64,000 nt of DNA from Loripinus fragilis (GCA_964019695.1 OZ026515.1:145503152-145567151); one strand, 5' to 3'. Counted from the first letter of the stretch, positions 1 to 10,626 are shown. Notes: a model not told the origin generated them from the letters alone. Program-made: numbers and translations.

Positions 1-675
1 TTATATGCTTTATTTCGCACAACTACGCATCAGTAAATATTTTAACACCAAGAAACTGTATCTTATGCTACATTAAGTCATAAAAAATACTTGGGACCAA
101 ATTTTTCATTAAATCTTCAATTTGCCTTTAAATTACAACATCACCCCTGTATTAAAGTTTAAGTTTTTTTTCAACTTAAACTTCCCCGGACTATTATATG
201 CTTTACATATAATTGTTTCCTAATGTTCAAGGAATAAGCTGCACCCCTGTTTTTATATTTTTTTTTAATTTAAAAAAATGTGTTGCGGTCGTTACCTGTA
301 GAAAATTTACCAGAGAAGAGTTGACTACTTGCGAGATAATACGGCCAAAGGGCTGTTAACAACAACAACAACAACATTAAATGGTGGATAAGTAGGTGAG
401 AGGACTGAGAGTTTAAACAGGATTGATACTTACTCCTTTAAATCGATCTAAGGCGTTGAAAACAACGATTCTTCAGTCTCTGGTACACCAGAAAAGGCGG
501 ATTACTCTTTCATGCCTATAACTGCAACAGCATAGCAAGTAAAAACGTCCCAAAGTCAAAACGCCCCAAGTCAAAAATCACTACGATAGGCCTGCAAACC
601 TCGGATGTTCCCGTCACTTCCGCCGTAGTCGTATTTTTAGCGTCCCCGAACAAACGTCCTCAATTTATTATTGGT
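1..675. other. AT-rich intergenic sequence, no gene seen
   Basis: No coding region or structured repeat is recognised here. There are several poly-T and poly-A runs and a short AAC-type simple repeat near 360-375. It ends where the reading frame of the first LINE fragment becomes recognisable. Confidence 0.5.
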
Positions 676-2121
676 AATACAGTCAGCATACTTGCTGACT
701 GTCAGCATGGTTTCCGAAGTCAGAGGTCTTGCGAAACCCAGTTGGTCCAGTTTGTGCACGATATCATCAGCAACCTGGATGCGGCTGTGAACCGTGGGCA
801 CAAACAGACAGATCTAATCATAATGGATTTTGCTAAGGCCTTTGACAAGGTTCCACACAGGAGGCTATTACACAAATTGGAATATTATGGGATTAGAGGA
901 TCCACCCACAAGTGGATCAACTCATGGCTCTCTGGGCGCACTCAACAAGTTGTTTTAGATGGCCAAGCCTCAGATCCAGTCCCAGTGCTATCCGGCGTGC
1001 CCCAGGGATCGGTCTTAGGTCCGGTCCTGTTCCTCCTCTTCATAAATGATCTGCCGGATAACATCAGGTCTTCTGTTCGCCTGTTCGCAGACGATTGTGT
1101 CCTGTATAGGAATATACATTCACTTCAGGATTGTTTGACCTTGCAAGAAGACCTCACCAGTGTTGTACCCATGGACTGTCGCTACGTCGACAAGGCGGCT
1201 GGATTTCCACTACCAACTACATATGGGCAGTAACTATACCTGTAACCAGTCGCCGATGACAACCACCCGTGCGTGGAGCCACGTGGTGCAACACCAACAG
1301 CGGACAACCTGTCTCTACCTTCCCAACTGCCAAACCAGACGGACGTGTTCTATACACAGCAAGGAAGGTAAGGGCACATTTACATCACCAGCTTAGGACA
1401 GTGGGAAGCCGATTGGCAAATGAAATTTAACGTAGCCAAATGTCACTCAATGAGAGTGACTGGGCATCAGCATCACAAACAAATTCTTTTCGACTACTCA
1501 CTACACAATCAAGCTTTGGAAAATGTTCAGTCGGCAAAATACCTTGGTATCACTATTACAGATAACATGGATTGGGGTCAGCATGTCTCTGAAATCTCTT
1601 CCAAAGCAACTAAGACACTTGGTTTCCTTCGCAGGAATTTGGCTTTTGCACCTAGGAGTACAAAGGAAGTTGCATACAAAACTTTGGTTCGGCCTAAACT
1701 AGAGTATGCAGCACCCATTTGGAGCCCTCACTTGAAACCTCAGATTAATCAGATTGAGAAAGTTCAGAGGACAGCAGCCCGCTGGACCTGCAGGAGATGG
1801 CGAAACACCAGTAGCGTCGGCGAAATGCTTGATGAGCTTGATTGGCCATCTCTTGAGGCCCGTAGGGACCAGTCCTCCTTGCTTCTCTTTCACAAGATTC
1901 ATTGTGGAGCAGTGTCTATTGAAAAAGACAAGTATATGACTCCTGCTCATAGTTTGAAAACTACCAGGTCATCACATAGTGCTCAATACCGCAGACACCA
2001 GACATACAGTGATGCCCTGAAGAATTCTTTTTTCCCCCGTACTATTCCACATTGGAATAGTCGTTCTCCTTCTGTGGCAAATGCCCAGTCCACAGAGGAG
2101 TTTAGGGCACTCATTATTTAA
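676..2121 (+). pseudogene. Reverse transcriptase C-terminal half of LINE, split by an insertion
   Basis: The first segment (to 1160) has the RT motif-A stretch MDFAKAFDKVPH, the motif-B stretch SGVPQGSVLGPVLF and the catalytic box FADD. The second segment (from 1392) continues with the RT tail and the thumb/C-terminal region (LEYAAPIWSPH, VQRTAARW). The two segments are in the same frame, and removing 231 bp (one target repeat plus the insert) joins them without loss of a codon. There is no initiation codon for an intact protein and the endonuclease is absent, so it is non-functional. Confidence 0.85.
1161..1384. mobile_element. 224-bp insertion inside LINE, bounded by TG...CA and a 7-bp direct repeat
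   Basis: The 7-bp sequence TCACCAG occurs at 1154-1160 and again at 1385-1391, flanking 224 bp that interrupt the RT frame. The insert begins TGTTGT and ends TTACA, the TG...CA form typical of LTR ends, so a small solo LTR is possible, although 7 bp is long for an LTR target duplication. It has no coding capacity of its own. The family is not identified. Confidence 0.65.
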
Positions 2122-2473
2122 ACAAAAATTCAGCCAAAAGTTTTTGTGGTTTTTTTTTTTGTGTTGTTTTGTTTTTTTTGGTGTTTTTTTTTGTTTTTTA
2201 TCTTATCAAAATTTCGAAATTCGCACTCCCTGGTGTAATGCTCATATATGAGCGAACCAGTAAAGATAGAAAGAAGAAAGAAAGGTAACAATCTAGAAAC
2301 CCAGATCTGCACATCATTTTCTTGATGAACTGCATTGCCATGCACGCAGGTGGGTCGGACTTCAGACTCTATGACAGTTCCAACTGAAAGACCTATCTAT
2401 TAAAAGAGCATTTGAATGGACTATTGCAAATGATTCTGGCCTTTACAAGCTAGTAAACTTCAGCATATTTGAT

Positions 2474-5374
2474 GTGCAAACCCTGGATAAATGGACACAA
2501 ATATTTTATTGTTTAAAACACAATCGAAAATCTCCTCTATCTGTGCCTATCAAGTTCCAGAAGCGGACTCATATATACCTTTTATTGTTTGTATGTGGGG
2601 ACATTTCTCTAAACCCTGGACCTGTAAAGAACCCGTGTGGAAAATGCAGCAGACCTGTGGCAAAAACCCACAGGGCTGTGCAGTGTGAAGCATGCTACTA
2701 TTGGCTACACATTAAGTGCGAGGGCATCTCTCCGGCAGAGTATACAATCCTATGTGGTGACGACGATCCATGGATATGCAATAACTGCTCAAATTTTCAA
2801 TTCTCTGATTCCTTTTTCGAAAATGATGTTTCCACAGCCAGTGAAATTAATGACTCAGTAGATTGCGACATTTTTGAACAGCTATCCTCAGCAAGGCGGA
2901 AACATCCTAAGCGATTTATTTGTGCCTACCTCAATATAAATAGTTTAAGGCATAAATTTGACTATATCAAAGACCTCTTGATTAAGAAGACTGTTGATCT
3001 TCGATTTATTGCAGAAACCAATCTGGACGATTCTTTTGTTAACGCACAATTCATGGTTGACAACTATCACTTATGGAGAGCAGACCGTACTCAAAATGGA
3101 GGTGGTGTGGCAGCTTACTTGAGATCTGACATTGCAGGGGACAGGAAGAGTGACCTAGATTTCAAGCATATTGAAGGTATAGATATTGAGGTCAATTTAA
3201 ATGGAAACAAATGGCTTTTGTCTGGTGCATATAAGCCCCCATCCATGTCTGATGAACTATTTGAACAGGACTGTACCTTAGGATTGGACAAAATTAGTGA
3301 AAAGTATGAACATTTTATTTTGCTTGGCGATTTAAATTTCAATATGCTCGATGGACCTAAAAGTGAAAAATTGAAAGGCGTTTGTGATATTTTTGATTTA
3401 AGCAACATCGTAAAGGACCCTACTTGTTTTACTTCTAGGAACAAACCTTCACTTTTGGATGTTATTTTAGTCATTCATGCCTCTTTTATTGGTAAAACTT
3501 TTAATTTTAACTGTGGTTTGAGTGATGTGCATAATCTCATTGGGTTTCAATTAAATACTGATGTACCTTCAAATAAATCTAATTGGAGAAAGTACAGGAG
3601 TTTTAAAAATTTTGATGTTGAAAGTTTCATTACTGAATTGGGTAGTAAACTGTCTCAGATAGATTTTTCTGAGGGTAGGAATGTGAATGAAATGTATGAG
3701 GATTTTACCAATACCATTACATCTGTTACTGATAAATTTGCTCCCCAAAAGGTCAAAAAATGCATACCTAAACCTGTTTCATACATGAATAAGTCTTTGA
3801 AACAAGCTGTATATAAAAAGCAAATGCTATTCAATAAATTTCAGAAATATAAAACTTCAAAAAATTGGGAAAAATTCAGAAGGCAGAGAAATTTAGTTAC
3901 TAAGCTTAAGCGGAAATCAGCCAACCAGTACTTTCTTGAAAGATGCTTGGGAGGCAGTAAAACTAAGGATTTTTGGTCTACAGTCAAACCATTTTTAACC
4001 AATAAAGGCACTCATTTTCAAAAAGATACTATTTTATTTGAAGATGGCAAACTTGTAAACGACCAGCAAGAAATTTGTGACATTTTTAATAATTTTTTCG
4101 TGAATGTTGCCAAAAGTATTGGAGAAAACTCTATTCCTGTAAATAGTCAACATCCAAGCATTACAAAAATTCAAGAGAATAATATAACACACTCTATTTT
4201 AGATTTTAAGCCAATTGAGGAGAGTTTTATCAGTAAGCAGATCAATAAACTTAGTTTAAAGAAAGCTACTGGTCATGACGGTATTTCATCCAAAATTCTT
4301 AAATTTGCTAAACCTGTTGTTTTACAACCAATCACATTTTTGATAAACGAAACTATTAAAGTGTCTGAGTTCCCCGATGAATGTAAAAAAGCAATGGTCA
4401 GCCCCTTTCATAAAAAGAACAGTACCCTAGATAAGGAGAATTACCGTCCTGTCAGTATCTTACCTATTTTATCCAAACTATATGAAAGGGCGATAAATGC
4501 CCAACTGATGAATTTCTTTGAAACAAAATTTCATACATACTTGTCGGCTTTTAGACCTGGCTATGTATGTCAGAGTACACTTTTGAGGATAATCGAGGAC
4601 TGGAAGCAGGCTTTAGATGATAATAAATATGTTGCAGCCATACTCATGGATCTTTCAAAAGCATTTGGTTGTTTACCCCATGACCTGCTTCTTCTAAAAC
4701 TTAAATACTATGGTTTATCAGAAAATGCTCTAAATTTAATGAAAAGTTATTTAACAAACAGAAAACAGTGTGTAAAATTAGGCAGTATTAAAAGTAATTT
4801 TGAAGCTATCCTCAAAGGTGTACCTCAGGGCTCCATACTAGGGCCTGTTCTCTTTAATATTTTTATTAATGACATTTTTCATTTTGTTAAGTCTTGTAAT
4901 TTGTATAATTATGCAGATGACAATACTGTATCATGCTCAGACAATAGTCTGGAGAATGTCATTAGTAAACTTTCTGAGGATAGTGTTTTGCTGATTAGAT
5001 GGTTTCTAAATAACAAGATGAAGGCCAATCCGGAAAAATTTCAGGCTATAGCAGTGGGTGAAAAAACAAAAGTTGAAGATATTACTTTTAATCTTGACAA
5101 TAACATTATTAAATGCGAAGAAAGTGTTAAACTTTTGGGAGTGACAATAGATTTTCAGCTAAATTTCAATGTTCAGGTCTCAAATATATGCAAAAAGGCA
5201 TCAAAACAGTTAAATGTTTTAAAACGGATTGGCAAACACTTGTGCAGACTTGGAAAATTAAACATTTATCACTCTTTCATTCTGTCCAACTTTAACTATT
5301 GCCCTCTTACCTGGCACTTCTGTGGTGAAGTAAACACCAAGAAAATAGAGAAAATTCAAGAAAGGGCTTTGTGA
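2474..5374 (+). CDS. LINE ORF2-type protein: 2A-like leader, PHD finger, AP endonuclease, reverse transcriptase
   Basis: 966 codons are open, counted from a GTG at 2474; the frame is open from 2375 but has no ATG before codon 194, so the true start is unclear. Residues 31-50 are hydrophobic and end in GDISLNPGP. A PHD finger follows at about 55-105 (C55, C58, C71, C74, H79, C82, C102, C105). The exonuclease-endonuclease-phosphatase fold spans about 148-360, with E181, D286 and N288 in GDLNFN, D329, and D351/H353 in SDVH. The RT spans about 595-825 with D726 in MDLSKAF and YADD at 813-816. Odd point: the usual FD of motif A is FG (G732). The TGA at the end is premature; same-frame homology continues to about 5520. 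Confidence 0.88.
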   Translation: MQTLDKWTQIFYCLKHNRKSPLSVPIKFQKRTHIYLLLFVCGDISLNPGPVKNPCGKCSRPVAKTHRAVQCEACYYWLHIKCEGISPAEYTILCGDDDPWICNNCSNFQFSDSFFENDVSTASEINDSVDCDIFEQLSSARRKHPKRFICAYLNINSLRHKFDYIKDLLIKKTVDLRFIAETNLDDSFVNAQFMVDNYHLWRADRTQNGGGVAAYLRSDIAGDRKSDLDFKHIEGIDIEVNLNGNKWLLSGAYKPPSMSDELFEQDCTLGLDKISEKYEHFILLGDLNFNMLDGPKSEKLKGVCDIFDLSNIVKDPTCFTSRNKPSLLDVILVIHASFIGKTFNFNCGLSDVHNLIGFQLNTDVPSNKSNWRKYRSFKNFDVESFITELGSKLSQIDFSEGRNVNEMYEDFTNTITSVTDKFAPQKVKKCIPKPVSYMNKSLKQAVYKKQMLFNKFQKYKTSKNWEKFRRQRNLVTKLKRKSANQYFLERCLGGSKTKDFWSTVKPFLTNKGTHFQKDTILFEDGKLVNDQQEICDIFNNFFVNVAKSIGENSIPVNSQHPSITKIQENNITHSILDFKPIEESFISKQINKLSLKKATGHDGISSKILKFAKPVVLQPITFLINETIKVSEFPDECKKAMVSPFHKKNSTLDKENYRPVSILPILSKLYERAINAQLMNFFETKFHTYLSAFRPGYVCQSTLLRIIEDWKQALDDNKYVAAILMDLSKAFGCLPHDLLLLKLKYYGLSENALNLMKSYLTNRKQCVKLGSIKSNFEAILKGVPQGSILGPVLFNIFINDIFHFVKSCNLYNYADDNTVSCSDNSLENVISKLSEDSVLLIRWFLNNKMKANPEKFQAIAVGEKTKVEDITFNLDNNIIKCEESVKLLGVTIDFQLNFNVQVSNICKKASKQLNVLKRIGKHLCRLGKLNIYHSFILSNFNYCPLTWHFCGEVNTKKIEKIQERAL
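2597..2623 (+). other. 2A-like ribosome-skipping motif (GDISLNPGP)
   Basis: The codons for GDISLNPGP end at 2623, after a leucine-rich hydrophobic stretch. The 2A consensus is D(V/I)ExNPGP, with the peptide bond skipped between the last G and P. Here D, I and NPGP are kept and the E position is S. 2A-like sequences are known at the N-terminus of some APE-type LINEs; whether this variant is active is not known. Confidence 0.6.
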
Positions 5375-5522
5375 TTTATCTACAGTGGCTATAGCTCCAG
5401 TTATGAGTCACTGTTGATAAAATCTCAGCTCCCATCACTGAAGGTCAGACGTATGAGGACAATAGCTTTGGAGTCTTTTAAAATTTTGAATAAATTGTCT
5501 CCTGCTTACTTAAAGACATATG

Positions 5523-6572
5523 CGGCTATTTCCAATGCGCACCTTTTCCGCGTCTGCAAACGGGGAAAGTTGTCTGGGTCCTGTCTTTCGACCCTTAACG
5601 GATTCGTATCAATACAGCTTCCGATATTCTTATGTCATATCGGTGTTCCGACATTTTCTTCACAAAATAACTAATTAAAGTGTGTTCGAAATATCTATTG
5701 ACATCTTTTCAGAACTGATCGTCTCAGCACTAAAGACAGATAAATGTAGCTCAGTCAAAATCAAACGACGTACACAATAACCCTGGTTACGAATACGATA
5801 GTGGCCGAGTCTATACTATTTGTATGGATATTTAGAGCGGCGCACGACCTGACCTCGTGGCCTAGTGGTTAGCGCGCCTGGCTACAAAGCCAGAGAACCA
5901 GGATCGATTCCCAGATGCGCACATATTTTCAGTGTGTTTTTTCTTTCTTTTTTAACATTTTAATGCTAAATTACTTCATATACTAGTAAAATGGCATCAT
6001 CAAAACGACCGAAATGGTCATCCCCGAACTTTTTATATTGAATTACGCATGAAACCTATGGGGGTGGGGTTAAATTTGGCCCTCTAGAAAGAGAATTAGT
6101 TCGGTGACCCCAGATTTTTATTCTTTTTTTCTGAAAGGTATTATAATAGTCCATGAATTAAAAATAAATTTTCAAGATTTTCAATGTCAGATTTTTTAAT
6201 ACATGATTTATTCTAAAAACAAATTCCATTATTCGACGAATTGCCAAAATATATCATGCAGTATCTTGTCACAGCATGGGGTAACAAGTAAACATGCACA
6301 TTTTCTTATAAAAGTTTGAGGTCATGGGCAGTAATTTAAGTTAAAAGAAAGAAGCTGGGTGAAGATTACAACCGTTTTAGCTCGATAATTAGGACTAGTA
6401 TTATTATTTTATATTTCTAGAAAATTGGTCAAATGCTGTAAACTTCAATATGAGATTCTGAAAAAATAAGCACGGTGACATATCCTTTTTATTTCATAAA
6501 TGGATAGCCCATGCATAAAACAAACTGTATGCAAAGTATTTAAAATATTTCAATGTGGGAAGTATTTAGTAG
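5523..6572. mobile_element. About 1.05-kb insertion splitting the LINE, containing a tRNA-like SINE head
   Basis: The LINE homology stops at about 5521 and resumes at about 6576. The 6-bp CATATG is present at both edges (5517-5522 and 6573-6578), a possible target duplication. The joined frame is off by one, so either the edges are slightly different or the LINE carries a separate indel. The insert itself is AT-rich and non-coding apart from a tRNA-like block at 5838-5925. Confidence 0.5.
5838..5925 (+). mobile_element. tRNA-derived SINE-like segment
   Basis: It contains an A-box-like TGGCCTAGTGG and a B-box-like GGATCGATTCC at proper spacing, and an anticodon-arm-like CTGGC/GCCAG stem. The anticodon loop has six bases instead of seven and the T stem has mismatches, so this is a tRNA-derived RNA polymerase III promoter of a SINE rather than a working tRNA. 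Confidence 0.55.
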
Positions 6573-6575
6573 CAT

Positions 6576-6929
6576 ATGTCCTTAAGTGATTTGTTAACTG
6601 TTAAAAATCATTCTTATAATTTTAGGTGTCAGAAAACAGTTGAAGTTTCACAGGTGAGAACAGTTAAACACGGTTCTAGGTCCTTTCGCTCCACGGCAGC
6701 CAAAATCTGGAATTCTCTTCCTCAACATCTTCGTGATATTAGCAGTTTTGGTGTCTTCAAAAACCAAATTAATGCATGGAGGGGGGGTCCTGTTCATGTT
6801 CATTCTGTTCTGTTGGTTGAATGTTTTTGTTTTTTACATGTTAGTTTGTTTAGTTGTAAAATTGTTATGATAAATTTTCTTATTTTCCAGCAAAGACATA
6901 TGTTGTGGGTGCTCAGAAGAACCAGCTGA
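6576..6929 (+). pseudogene. C-terminal end of the interrupted LINE protein
   Basis: This frame carries the conserved C-terminus of CR1/L2-type LINE proteins (SFRSTAAKIWNSLPQHLRD). It belongs with the frame that ends at about 5521. After the G run near 6781 the downstream frame +1 reads C-S-C-S-F-C and then a stop, the cysteine-containing end often seen in this group, so the G run is a likely frameshift and the last residues of the present frame are out of register. Confidence 0.8.
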
Positions 6930-6960
6930 ATGAGACGGTTCTTTTGAGCACACAAAACAC
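6895..6960. repeat. Short palindromic repeat (hairpin), copy 1
   Basis: An imperfect palindrome built on GGTGCTCAGAAGAACC and GGTTCTTTTGAGCAC around a short centre. Related palindromes lie at 40164-40226 and 57770-57826, with a degenerate one near 44365-44405. This copy lies at the 3' end of the LINE coding region. Confidence 0.55.
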
Positions 6961-7308
6961 ATGTTTTAACTTATTAATAAGTTATCCTATATCTACTTAG
7001 AATCGTCAAAGATCCATAAATATTTAATTTCATATGCATTTTATGATGTAATAGTATCAAATTTAACACCATTGTGTTTTTACACATATAAATTCTTTTC
7101 AGTGTACTAAGGTTGCAGGCAACATTTTCATTTTTAGGCTATTGTAAATAATAATTTTGTGATGTGTCATATCTAAATGTGCTTATGCTTTATACTGTGA
7201 TATTTGTCCTATATGTATCTTCTCGTCAAGTAACTTGTACTAGTCGGTAAATAGCTATACATAGCTAATGTTATCTTTGTTTATACTCTCCGACTTTAAA
7301 TAAAATTT

Positions 7309-7335
7309 GTCTTATGTCTTATGTCTTATGTCTTA
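7309..7335 (+). repeat. (GTCTTAT)n LINE tail
   Basis: About four tandem 7-bp units directly after an AATAAA-like sequence. Marks the 3' end of the LINE that starts near 2375. Confidence 0.75.
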
Positions 7336-7576
7336 ATGAGATGGTAGCTCCTTAGCCTGATGCTTTGGCTATTTGTCAGGCCCACCAGGGTTTACCTGTT
7401 GGATTTCTTTTGCTCCGGTATTCAGTTTTATTTTCTATTGAGTCCTTATCTTTGCTTTATCTCCTTGTTATACCTTGATTTATATTTTCTAGGAGATGAT
7501 GCATTGATAAGTTAGGGGTATTTCATGCTAACCAAATATTTATGTCTCTTGATCCACATCTGAATAAAGGGTGAGG

Positions 7577-7860
7577 TTGGCACCGTGAAACCGGTTTAAG
7601 CCCTCCAGTAAAATATTTTACTGACCGTTCCAAGGCAGTACATCTTTTGTGGATCTATTGTGTTTTTTCTGTCTCGTGTTTGCTATGCCTTTATGTGCGT
7701 CTGTTTATATGTACCTTGTGGTCACCTGCTGGGAAAGGGCTGCCCTCTTGGCTCTCGTTTGTGGTATCTAACTGTGAGTTTGTCATTTTCCCATTGGTAT
7801 CCTGGGTCAGGTGTGATACTTGATTGTATCGATACCTGATCTTTTCACCCTTACATACTT
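7577..7860 (+). repeat. Dispersed repeat family R1, copy A
   Basis: About 285 bp that begins near GAAACCGGTTTAAGCCCTCC and ends near TCGATACCTGATCTTTTCAC. Near-identical sequence occurs at 21310-21593 and 53915-54138 on the same strand, and at 35757-35980, 47033-47300 and 60757-60840 on the other strand. No protein is encoded. No clear terminal inverted repeats, so the class (SINE-like or other non-autonomous) is open. Confidence 0.7.
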
Positions 7861-7984
7861 TAAAAGAAAATGTTGTTTGACAGAAAAAACTTGTTCATTG
7901 AAAATGTCAGTTAATTTCTGTATGCTCGGGCACCCATATAGCTCTGTCCATAGCGTGTTTAGCTTGACTAGCCCCGGATGACTT

Positions 7985-8181
7985 GCTAGAGATTTGATTC
8001 TTTACGTCCCATCAACAATCTTTCAGTTAAACAGGGACGGGTCTTCCTGGGTTGAACCAGTACTAAGTTAGGATAAATGTGTCTTGCTCAAGGACCACAA
8101 CGCAGTGACGCCGGTGAGGCTCGAACCCGCGGCCCCTCGGTCTCGAGTCAAGCACTCTACCACTGAGCCACTGCGCTCCCG
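7985..8181 (-). mobile_element. tRNA-derived SINE, copy 1
   Basis: On the minus strand the 5' end is tRNA-like, with A box TGGCTCAGTGG (complement of 8160-8170) and B box GGGTTCGAGCC (complement of 8118-8128). The body after it includes CTTGAGCAAGACACATTTAT, resembling the conserved central part of several invertebrate SINE groups. A diverged second copy in the same orientation lies at 63130-63262. Confidence 0.75.
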
Positions 8182-8189
8182 CTTGATAC

Positions 8190-9760
8190 CTCTGCCACGC
8201 AGGCCCGATTTTCGCTTGCGTCCCTAGCAAAAATATCGATTAGTGAAACAATTATCAAAACAGTTCCTGCAGTTGTATGTATCAATGGTTTGACTGTATC
8301 AACTTCTGGGCTATGGTGGTTTCATAGGGTATTTTCTGGACGAACGCCGAGAACTGCACTGGCTTTCCTCCGCCAATAGACAGTTGGTGTGTCTTACAAG
8401 TAAAATTGATCAAGTCTGACGTCTATCTCCAGTAAGTCAAATGTTTGCAGTTGCAGATATAGAATCGACTTGACTTACTGATATAGAACATAGAACTCCT
8501 AACTTTAGCCATGTATCATTACAAGTAAACAACCAAATCAATGAATAAACTGTACTGAAACAAAGAAAAAGGGCTCTCAACACACAGAATGTCAGAGCTA
8601 AGTTGAGCCCTATAAGGTTCTATCGTATACTTGCAGTTGCAGATATCAATTAGTTTCTATTTGCTGCTGCAGATATACAATCATCTTAAGAGATGGCTCA
8701 TCAGCCAGATCGCTCGACAGGACACCCGAATGTGTATCCAAGATAATCACATACCTCGGATGGGAAGTAGACCGATACATGGATCCACAACTGTCAATCA
8801 AAGTAATTAATTAGCCCTTGATATTACTGCTACAACCAGTTATAATGTTGATTTTGCAGACCACATGGGCAATAACAGCTGGAGATAAGATCAAGGACTG
8901 CCGGTTTCTCGGAGTATCGGGCACCTAGGTTGAAAATGATTAAAATATATAATAAATTGAAAGTTGAATAACCTAAGACTAATAAGGTTGGGGGTTCTTG
9001 TTCCACATTTTGCTGAAATTTTTCAGAACTTTTTCATCTAGCAATAAACAAGCAATAACTAAATATTGGTGTCTTTATTTGCATTAACGAAAAGTTCATA
9101 TGCTAATGAAGAGGGTGGAGCTTATCTCATTTTGTGAATTGATGAATTGACGACATTATTTAAGATACGAGCTAGACACTGATGTAGTTCGCATAGGACA
9201 GACGCTCTGGTCAGAGGTCAGCACAGACTTAACGCAGCAGCTGCCATGTTGTCTATCTACACGAACTCCTTCTTCCCACTGATCATCCGAGGATGGTACC
9301 GCACACTGGTCCCTCATTACAAACAGGCATGGGAGACAACGTATAGGTTTCGTATATCCATCTTATAGGTTGCGAAAAAATGATGGAAAGTTGTTTGTAC
9401 GAATCCGTAAGTGCACATTCAATTATTAATCTACACTAAATGCTAAGGTTTTCAATCATGCCAATACTCTTACGGGCCCCACAAATTACCCTAGATTTGA
9501 TTTAGAATAACTAGAAACGTCCCTGCTGTGGTGTACAGGAGAAAGGCTGGATCTAGTGGTTCTCTTGTGCCAAAATATTGACTTAAAATGGACCCCATTG
9601 GAAATAAGCCATATGGCTTTATGGGTTATCCATTGGTTTTAATATCAGAAACATTTTAATATACGTGTATTTGATACATGGGTGTGGATGCTATACACAA
9701 GCCTGTCAAAATGTTAATTCTACATTTATTGTGCTATTGAAGCTGGTCTTACAATTAATT
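8190..9760. other. Non-coding stretch with short repeats
   Basis: No gene is supported. A hairpin-like pair GGGCTCTCAAC / GTTGAGCCC lies near 8565-8615. Around 9190-9340 a plus-strand frame gives a peptide with NSFFPLIIRGWYR, faintly like the C-terminus of LINE proteins, but too short and degenerate to call. Confidence 0.4.
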
Positions 9761-9761
9761 T

Positions 9762-9998
9762 GATCCGCAACATGTCATTTCCAACAATGTGGCATTTTGA
9801 CAAGTGTAGACATAGGCAAGCCTGTGCATCATCTTTTTAAGCTTAGAAACTCCAAATAGTGTTCGGTCAGTAGCTTAACAGTCATAGAATATCTAAACGA
9901 CTAGCAAAGGCTCTGATCAGTCTGCGCGTATGCGCAGGCTGGTCTGAGCCTTTGCTGGTCGCACATACCACATTGTTAGAAATCTCATGTCACGGCTC
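9762..9998 (+). mobile_element. MITE family M1, copy 1
   Basis: About 237 bp with inverted ends: TTTCCAACAATGTGG near the left and CCACATTGTTAGAAA near the right, extending outward to GAGCC-like/GGCTC ends. Inside is a strong hairpin core around 9907-9953 (GATCAGTCTGCGCG / ATGCGCAGGCTGGTC). Other copies: 25431-25666, 26667-26902, 41941-42180, 46658-46894 and 60945-61359. Confidence 0.8.
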
Positions 9999-10113
9999 AT
10001 TTATCAGTCAAGAGTGCTCATTATATCTAATCATTGAATATATAACTGTTTTAATTCTCATGTCATATGTTAATATTTATGTATGTTGATCTTAATACCT
10101 AAATAAATCTTAA

Positions 10114-10622
10114 AGGGGACGGCAACCCTGATGATTACTATTTTTTATACGAAAGATCTTAATAAACCATGAATCTTGATACCAGTTTCATCTAAATCGG
10201 TTGAAAAATGTTGAAGTTGTGGGCGTTTGAATATTTGCAAATGGACTGTAATGGAAGCGGCCATATTGTAGGCTTAGTGACGTCACTCAGCCTAATTAAA
10301 TATGCATAATCAAAATAAAAGACAAGCCAATGGATTATTTGTATTAATCTTTAATGACACATGTTCCTTATGTATAAAGCTGCATATCTGTTGAAACACA
10401 GATGATATGATAGCAGTGATAACTAAAAATTAAGCAGTTGAAAAAAAATCTGAAAACTAATTAGATATTCAAAATGGCGGCTAAATATTGGCCATATTGA
10501 ATTCTTTAAATGCCCATAACTCGCCCATTTTTCAGCCGATTTTGATTATACTTGTATCAAAATTCATGGTTCATAGAGCTCTTTCTGATACAACATACCT
10601 ATCATTAGGGTTGCTGTCCCCT
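10114..10622. mobile_element. MITE with long inverted repeats and TTAA flanks
   Basis: A 509-bp element flanked by TTAA at 10110-10113 and 10623-10626. Ends are AGGGGACGGCAACCCT and the complement of AGGGTTGCTGTCCCCT; the inverted arms extend inward for roughly 150 bp with interruptions. TTAA targeting is typical of the piggyBac superfamily, but the terminal bases are not the usual CCY, so the superfamily is an inference. No transposase. Confidence 0.75.
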
Positions 10623-10626
10623 TTAA

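Larger units (their letters stand above)
676..2285 (+). mobile_element. 5'-truncated LINE fragment (jockey/CR1-group reverse transcriptase)
   Basis: Remnant of a non-LTR retrotransposon. The frame starts inside the reverse transcriptase palm at about 676 and runs through the FADD box to a stop at 2121, so the 5' end with the endonuclease is missing, as expected of incomplete target-primed reverse transcription. The 3' part after 2121 is T-rich and ends in a purine-rich tail (AGAAAGAAGAAAG type) near 2285. The body is interrupted at 1161-1384. Clade assignment is by the look of the RT and C-terminal region only. Confidence 0.8.
2375..7335 (+). mobile_element. CR1/L2-group LINE with 2A-like motif, PHD finger, endonuclease and RT; interrupted
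   Basis: A long non-LTR retrotransposon. The open frame starts after a stop at 2372-2374, codes through the endonuclease and RT, and picks up again at 6576 after an insertion at 5523-6572. The 3' end has a (GTCTTAT)n tail at 7309-7335, the short-tandem-repeat tail typical of CR1/L2-like elements. Two lesions inactivate it: a TGA at 5372-5374 where the family usually has arginine (probably CGA to TGA), and the insertion. A run of seven G at about 6781-6787 also shifts the last codons out of frame. Confidence 0.85.

Noticed and set aside
8109..8181. A tRNA gene on the minus strand
   Set aside because: A and B boxes are good, but the sequence continues into a SINE body and a second copy exists at 63130, so it is a SINE head.
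9190..9345. LINE C-terminus-like peptide NSFFPLIIRGWYR
   Set aside because: Only a few residues match and no flanking homology was seen.
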